This document shows, one piece after another, positions 58,288 through 64,000 of a DNA stretch of 64,000 bases. Source of the DNA: Calonectria ilicicola (lineage: Eukaryota > Ascomycota > Sordariomycetes > Hypocreales > Nectriaceae); the NCBI GenBank assembly GCA_020809705.1, contig CP085831.1:4092001-4156000 (forward strand). The letters are read 5' to 3'. The notes beneath the pieces are model-generated. The model was not told the origin of the DNA. It did not search any database and saw nothing but the letters and a program-made list of their open reading frames with translations. The stretch's first letter is position 1. Every line of letters starts with the position of its first letter. Both the position numbers and the translations under genes were made by a program.

Positions 58288-60102
58288 ATGCCTTCGCTTT
58301 CCAACTCCGTTCTTTTGGCCCTTCTTCCTGTCCTTGCCGCGGCTGGTCCCGTGGATAGGAGAGCCTATGGTGGCCTCCCGGGAAGCAGCGGCTCTGGCAG
58401 CTCGAGCGGCGGTTCCGGTGGTGATTCGAGTGGCAGCGGCTACTCTGGTCTGGGAGGCGGTGCTTCCGGCGGTGGCCTTGGAGATCTAGGCGGGCTCATG
58501 GGTGGGGGATCTTCGGGAAGTGGCGGCCTCGGTAGCCTTCTCGGTGGTGGTGCTTCCGGAAGCGGGAGCGGTGGTCTTAGCAGCCTCCTTGGCGGCGGTG
58601 CTTCTGGAGGTGGTGGACTGGGCAGTCTGCTGGGAGGTGGAGCTTCTGGCAGCGGTAGCGGCAGTGGTGGCCTTGGTGGCGGCCTTGGTAGCCTCCTTGG
58701 AGGCGGTTCTTCGGGAAGTGGTGGTCTTGGCAGCCTTCTTGGAGGAGGCGGCTCCTATGGAGGTTTAGGTGGTGGCTCTGACTCTGGGTCAGGATCTGAT
58801 TCAGGGTCCGGCTCTGATTCTGGCTCAGACACTGGCTCTGGTTCAGACTCCGGCTCCGGCTCCGGCTCCGATTATGGCTCCGGCTCCGGTTCTGGAAGTG
58901 AGACCCCAACTACCACTCCTACACCCGATGCCACTCCCGGCACTACTCCCGACACACCTTCCTCCTCATACAGCCCTGACGGCTCTACCAAGACCAAAAA
59001 GGTTGCCCGCCAGTATGGTCTCGGCAGCGGCTCTAGCCTCCTTAGTGGCCTTGGAGGTGGCTCCAGCAGCGGCGGTCTGAGCGGCCTTAGTGGACTCAGC
59101 GGTCTCAGCGGCCTAACTGGCTCTTCTGGAAGCAGCGGCAGCACTTCTGGTTCCTCTAGCAGCGGTAGCAGCTCTGGTTCGTCAGGCCTTGGTGGCCTCA
59201 GTGGCCTTAGCGGTCTCAGTGGTCTCGGAGGTAGCTCTTCGAGCGGCAGCAGCGGGCTCTCTGGTTTGATGGGTGGCCTTGGCGGCTCTACCCAGAACGG
59301 CCTCTCTGGCGAGTGCAAGGACGTCATCCTCATCTTCGCCCGTGGTACTTCAGAAATGGGTAACATGGGTTCCGTCGTTGGCCCTGGTCTGTACAGTGCC
59401 CTTGAGCAGAAGATTGGATCTGGCAAGGTTGCCGCCCAGGGTGTTGACTACGCTGCCAGCATGACTGGAAACATGCAAATGGGTGACCCTGCCGGTTCTC
59501 AGACTATGTAAGTTGTCCTACAGCTGAGATTTTACGACGTCGAGATTACTAACTATTTAACTAGGGCTAAGCTCATCCAGGAGGCATTTACCAAGTGTCC
59601 CAATGCCAAGGTGGTCATCTCTGGATACTCTCAGGGCGCCATGCTTGCTCACAATGCTGCCAAGCAAGTTGGCAGCGAGGCCAGCAAAATCGCTGCTGCT
59701 GTTGTCTTTGGCGATCCTTGTAAGCACTAACACGCCTTATAAAAATGAACCCGGAATTAGCTAACATGTTCCATAGTCAAGGGCCAGGCCTTCTCCGGAA
59801 TCGACGCCTCCAAGTGCAAGGTTTACTGCAAGACTGACGACCCTGTCTGTGGTGTTGCCAACATTGGTGGTGGTTTGACAAGCGGTCTTGGTGGTCTTAC
59901 TGGTGGTTCTTCTAGCGGTTCGTCTAGCTCGGCTGGTGGTGTTGGCGGTCACTTGAGCTATGGTCAGGATGTGTCTTCTGCAGCTGAGTTCGTGGCTTCT
60001 GTCATTGGCAGCACCGGAGGCAGTGCTAGCGGTAGCACCAGCGGTAGCACTAGTGGTAGCACCACAGGCAGTACCAGCTCTCCTGCCGGCTCTTCTTACT
60101 AA
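58288..60102 (+). CDS. Secreted cutinase with long Gly/Ser-rich regions
   Basis: An extracellular serine esterase of the cutinase family (alpha/beta hydrolase that cleaves cutin or related polyesters). Exons are 58288-59507, 59565-59719 and 59777-60102 (566 aa). A signal peptide (about 1-19) is followed by VDRRAYGG, a possible Kex2 site. Residues about 25-350 are Gly/Ser-rich with GGLGSLLGGG-type repeats, an SGSGSDSGSG stretch and a Thr/Pro linker. The catalytic domain starts near ECKDVILIFARGTSE. The nucleophile is in GYSQGA (Ser about 429), the Asp in DDPVC (about 480) and the His in GGHLSYG (about 517). Usually Asp and His are much closer; here a Gly/Ser insert of about 25 residues separates them. 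The tail is a Ser/Gly/Thr repeat. Catalytic residues are all present. The low-complexity arms may bind to or space the enzyme from the wall. Confidence 0.92.
58365..58905 (+). repeat. Gly/Ser-coding tandem repeats in the cutinase gene
   Basis: Imperfect in-frame repeats of about 45-70 bp encode GGLGSLLGGGASGSG-like units (for example near 58,525, 58,615, 58,690 and 58,730). They are followed by a GSDSGSG hexanucleotide-type run (about 58,770-58,890). A second GLSGLSGL cluster lies at about 59,070-59,260. Confidence 0.7.
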
Positions 60103-61045
60103 TAGCTTCTTTCAGCAATCACATCGATAGATTTGAAATAATAGCCGGCTATTATCTATTATGAAATTTATAGACGAAATTGTATAAAGATCTTATTTCA
60201 CAAAATAAGTGCTTCCCCCTTGACTACACAAGGGCCACTTGCCTCGAGACCTTATTTCAACTAAAAAATTCTACACGCTGCTGGGCTTGAATTGAGTGTA
60301 CAAGAAACAAAATATGTTGCTCTATCACTCCTCTAAAATTTGGCCACGATGATTCCAGAGCTCTAAATACTCCTTTTTCACGGGCCAAATGTCACTATCC
60401 ACCTAAAATTCAAGTTGTAATTTGGAGTAGATTTTGACATGTGGGGGAGTTGGGGACTGTCCACGCCAACTCTTCACACTGTACCAAAGTCGTGTTGACC
60501 AATAGATATTCAGACATCCTACATCAACCACACTGTAAATTGAGACTGACAGATTTTTAGATGACTATTTCCTTTTTGGATTTAATTTGGCAAACAGAAG
60601 CCGACACCGGTCAAGATGTGATTTATAAGCCAGTGTCTCATGGAGACGGGTGGAGTACAAATTTGGAGACATGGACCCGCAGATGTCAAAGTTGGAGAGG
60701 GGTTTTATTAAGCATATACTCTTGTCGTCTAAATACTCTAAATGCAGTTAAATTATCTTGGCATTCGAGATTCCTTTCCAAATCCAGAAATACGGCCGAT
60801 TTATTTGAGGGGGGCTTACAAACAACATCGGAACGACACTGACGTCTTAGAACAACGTTGTTAAAATGGGGGGGGGGGAATAAACGACGGCTTATCTTGG
60901 CATTATTTTACGTACTTACTGATTTAACGGCATTGCTTTTAGTATCAGAGTCCTGCTACTCTGTTTCAATGATGTTGGCACCAAAAGCTTCTATATTTCT
61001 ATTCTAAACCATCACTTGTACCTGAATCACCCAAATTTATTCAAA
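60103..61045. other. Intergenic region
   Basis: 3' flank of the cutinase gene and upstream region of the reductase gene. It includes a run of ten G at about 60,870-60,879. The open frame at 60561-60842 has no support. Confidence 0.5.
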
Positions 61046-62158
61046 ATGGAGATACCAAAGACAACTCGAGGATGGAAAATCCAAGGAACTGCCCCGGATG
61101 ATGGCTCAAATGCTCTAATTTGGGAAGAGAACTGTCAATTACCACCTTTGGGCCCTACTGAGGTTTTGGTAAAATTTCATGCGTGGTCAATCAACTATCC
61201 AGAGCTCGCCAGTTCGTCATATCCATCCATAAATTGAAGTCGGCACTGACGAATTCCAGTTGCAAATGGTACCTATCCCTGGGTACCCGAGAATTTAATC
61301 AATCCTCCAGGTTCCGACGGCGCCGGTGAAATCATCGCTACAGGGACGACGGTCAGAGGATTGGAAGTTGGGGACCGCGTTTTCCCTGTGTACTACCCGA
61401 ATTTTGATCATGGACGGGCTCCGAATCATCTAAACAGTCACGGTGTTTCAGGAACTACCGCCCCTGGTGTTTTTACCGAATTTGGCGTTTTTGACGAACG
61501 GGCTCTTATTGTTGCTCCGAGAAATCTCTCGTATGAGGAGATTGCGAGCTTGCCATGTTCAGCATTGACCGCTTGGAATGCACTTTATGGCTATGCTCCT
61601 ATTAAGCCTGGGTCCTGGATTCTGGCCCAAGGAACAGGAGGTGTATCAATGTTTACAATTCAATTCGCCCTTGCTGCTGGAGCTACGGTCATTGCTACCA
61701 CAGGATCTGAAGAGAAGGTTCCTATTCTGAAAAATATGGGTGTACAGCATATTATCAACTACAAAGAGGTTCCCGCCTGGGGGGAAGTTGCGCGAAGGTT
61801 GACACCTCATGGCCTCGGATGCGACCACATCATTGAAGTTGGTGGACCATCCACAATCAAACAATCTTTCGAATGTGTTGCTCGCGGTGGAGTCATCAAC
61901 GTTATCGGGTTCCTAGAGGGGCAAAATAATGTCTCTGATGGCCCATCATATCTGGAACCTCTTGTTCGGGCCTGTATTGTTCGTGGGGTCGAGGTTGGGA
62001 GTCGAGAACAACTAGAAGATATGATCAAGGCTATTGAAGCCAAGAACATTCATCCTACGCTTGATACTGCTACATTTACTTTGAAACAAATGAAGGATGT
62101 TTACAGAAGAGTCTGGAACCGTCAGCATTTTGGCAAAGTAGTGGTCAGTGGTATCTAG
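61046..62158 (+). CDS. MDR-superfamily NAD(P)-dependent dehydrogenase/reductase
   Basis: A medium-chain oxidoreductase resembling fungal zinc-type alcohol dehydrogenase and quinone oxidoreductase-like enzymes. Exons are 61046-61211 and 61260-62158 (354 aa). The N-terminal GroES-like fold includes INYPELAIANGTYPW (formed across the intron) and GSDGAGEIIATG. The Rossmann part has AQGTGGVSMFTIQFALAAGA and IATTGSEEK. The zinc-binding Cys/His set of classical alcohol dehydrogenases is not evident, so it probably works without zinc. The intron is only 48 bp and starts GTTCGT. The substrate is unknown. Its neighbours, cutinase and FAD monooxygenase, are not clearly linked in function. Confidence 0.85.
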
Positions 62159-62496
62159 AGAAGAACCTTGTTAAGCCAGGCTATTCGCACGAATTACCTA
62201 GACGTTCAACTTGGGGTCGTGTCACATTGCTACAAGATCAATCTAAGGCTATAGGTATCCTATTGAGGTCAATTTAATTCGCCATTGAATTATCTAGGAT
62301 TGATTTCTTAGTTCAGAATATTGCGAATTAATTCAAGAATAACGGCCTAACAGAGTGGTCGATAAGTCTAATCTCTGAGTAATACACAAAAGTCTCCATG
62401 TCTAAACACTATAACCCCAGGCATACATTACCCATCAACTGAGACCCCTAAATAAAATACAATGTACTCCTTCCGGCTACTTGGGGTGGAACCTCT
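62159..62496. other. Convergent 3' intergenic region
   Basis: AT-rich 3' flanks of the reductase (plus) and the monooxygenase (minus). No gene seen. Confidence 0.5.
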
Positions 62497-63877
62497 TTAC
62501 CGAGCAGGGATAGGGTGTGCCCACTCAACTGAACCCTTGAGCGGCTCCTCACCAGGTGCATAATCCAAGACTAGCGCTTGTCTCATAGCCCTTGGCGCAA
62601 TGTAGTTTATGAGAAATGATTCGACGAGGGCGGATGAGAAAACATATTGCGACAACAGGCGATGAGGCGTGCTTGCCCAAGCATGCATGCGCGTCATTTG
62701 GGCTGAACGCGAAAAGTCGGGCTGAAGTGAGCTGACACGCAACTCTTGATACTTTTCAAAAATATCAGTGAAGACAGAGAGTGCAGGGTCGCCTCCTGGG
62801 GCCGCAGACACGGCCTGATTTAGGCTATTGCACAAGGCCACGACATCCTGAACGCCATTGTTGAACCCCAGACCGGCATTGGGCGTGAATTTGTGGCATG
62901 CATCTCCAACAAGCACGATGCGGCCCCAACTCCAGCGCTTCACAATACCTTCTTCGAGGTTAGCCATTCCAGCTGTCATTCTTGTCGGCCACACATCCTT
63001 GACCTTGAGATCCTCCCTCAATGGGAAGTCCTTGAAGCGATCTTGGAAGGCTTCCACGTCGTTATCCGAATAAAAGACGCGCTCCTTCGTTGGTTCTGGC
63101 ATTTTTTCGTATAGGAATATCCAACCGCGCTCTTTGCCCGTCAGATACATGATAGATTGATCCTTGTGCTGAGTCTCGAATCCTTCCCCTGGAGCCGATG
63201 GACGCGGAAAGCTGGCCCACAGGCACTTGTAGCTACATGTGTATGGCTCTTCTGGATCCCAATCAGCGGCAGGGTTAGCAGCCAATGCAAGCTTGCGCAT
63301 GAGTTGACGAGTCTTGCTGTGAACTCCATCGGCACCAATGACTAATGATCCGTGATAAGTGCTGCCATCAGCACATGAAACAGTGACTCCATTTTCGTCA
63401 GAGGTGATGTCTGTGAGCTTCTTTCCGGTATGATACTTTGCTTTGGCTTCTTCAGGAAGACCTTCGTAAAGTGTTTGGATGAGTTCAGCTCTATGAAAGA
63501 CGACTGGAGCAGACCCGTGGCTACCGTCCGCAGTCAGAAATACGGTTGCGATGATTGATTGAGAAGTCGCGGGCCTCAACTTACTTTTTCCTCATATACT
63601 GGACCGCATCGTGGTCTTTGAATACCTTCCCTTCAATCGTAAAAGCTTTGCTGTGTTGAAGCTCAACGCTGATATTCATGAGTTTCTCAAAAAGGCCGAA
63701 TTGGTGCATTACTCGTAGACTTGGTGGTGCAAGGACAAGACTGGCTCCCGAGTCGACCAAAACCTCGCCTCTGCGCTCGAGGACCACGAAGTCGATCCCG
63801 GCCAAGTGTAGAGAATGGGCGGCCGTTAGCCCGGCTGGACCACCGCCCACGATAATTACTTTGAAGTCTGATTTCAT
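62497..63877 (-). CDS. FAD-dependent monooxygenase (aromatic hydroxylase fold)
   Basis: A flavoprotein hydroxylase or epoxidase using NAD(P)H and oxygen. Exons on the minus strand are 63877-63585 and 63520-62497 (438 aa, frame closes). The FAD motif [17 protein letters not shown] is at about 7-23, followed by the ERRGE strand end. The DG motif [10 protein letters not shown] is near 140-150, and the GD motif [20 protein letters not shown] is near 300. That order defines the PHBH-type class. A hydrophobic stretch near the C-terminus ([17 protein letters not shown]) recalls the membrane-associated paxM/ausM-type monooxygenases of fungal terpenoid pathways, although salicylate-hydroxylase relatives are similar. 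No backbone enzyme is in view, so the substrate is open. Confidence 0.9.
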
Positions 63878-64000
63878 TCTTAGGGTTGAGATCGAGCTTT
63901 GGTGAATAGAAGCTTTAAAATTGAGATGATGTGAAATGTGAAGGTTGATTGTCTGCCTGATGAAGCCAAAATATTAACGGGTAGACGTGACATCTTATAT
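63878..64000. other. Upstream region of the FAD monooxygenase gene
   Basis: The promoter side of the minus-strand gene, truncated by the window end. No further feature recognised. Confidence 0.4.

Noticed and set aside
58577..59426. Minus-strand and shifted frames over the cutinase repeats
   Set aside because: By-products of the Gly/Ser codon repeats.
23930..63877. Secondary-metabolite gene cluster
   Set aside because: Tailoring-type enzymes and regulators are present, but they are spread over 40 kb among unrelated genes and there is no polyketide, peptide or terpene backbone enzyme.
1..64000. CRISPR arrays, operons, bacterial-type elements
   Set aside because: The window is eukaryotic nuclear DNA. 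Repeats seen are transposons, minisatellites or coding repeats.

Overview
The window is from a filamentous ascomycete (Pezizomycotina). It has short GT..AG introns of about 50-70 bp, Zn2Cys6 regulators, a secreted cutinase, a fungal P450, NLR-associated domain genes, and retrotransposons eroded by repeat-induced point mutation (RIP). A leotiomycete-like host would fit but cannot be shown from the sequence.

Region 1 (1 to about 22,500) is a very AT-rich, gene-free block of nested repeats. Ty3/gypsy element B (3256-10152, 399-bp LTRs, target duplication CTAAT) sits inside the 3' LTR of element A (1-3255 plus 10153-10316). Element A in turn interrupts an LTR of an inverted element C (10317-16901). 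A RIP-eroded Fot1/pogo-type DNA transposon lies at 19035-20898. A small intact LTR-like insertion (21746-21930) stands out because it is not AT-rich. The rest of the block is AT-rich sequence with no recognisable content.

Region 2 (22.5-36 kb) is gene-bearing. It holds a broken Ser/Thr-rich membrane protein at the AT-block border, a Zn2Cys6 regulator, a P450 (minus), a small secreted Cys-rich protein flanked by a diverged direct repeat, and a mitochondrial-type zinc alcohol dehydrogenase.

Region 3 (36-47 kb) has an F-box/LRR-like protein, a GMC (AA3) oxidoreductase, a second Zn2Cys6 gene (minus) and a tRNA. The second Zn2Cys6 gene appears to need a 3-nt microexon and carries a 175-bp insertion.

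Region 4 (47-57 kb) has a sulfotransferase-fold protein (minus) and a divergent gene pair of the fungal NLR/incompatibility type. One partner has a C-terminal purine nucleoside phosphorylase-like domain. The other is a very long protein combining C2H2-like fingers, a Cys-rich box, a bZIP, a coiled coil and a ubiquitin-like domain. The long partner carries a second copy of the 175-bp insertion.

Region 5 (58-64 kb) has a Gly/Ser-rich cutinase, an MDR-family reductase and a FAD monooxygenase (minus).

The P450, GMC oxidoreductase, MDR enzyme, FAD monooxygenase and two Zn2Cys6 genes are tailoring-type functions, but they are spread out and no backbone synthase is present, so a biosynthetic cluster is not supported. 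The most notable observations are the two near-identical 175-bp elements in sense orientation inside coding exons (candidate introner-like or solo-LTR insertions) and the predicted microexon that restores a zinc-cluster motif. Exon joins were worked out by hand and checked by frame and total length. None has transcript support.
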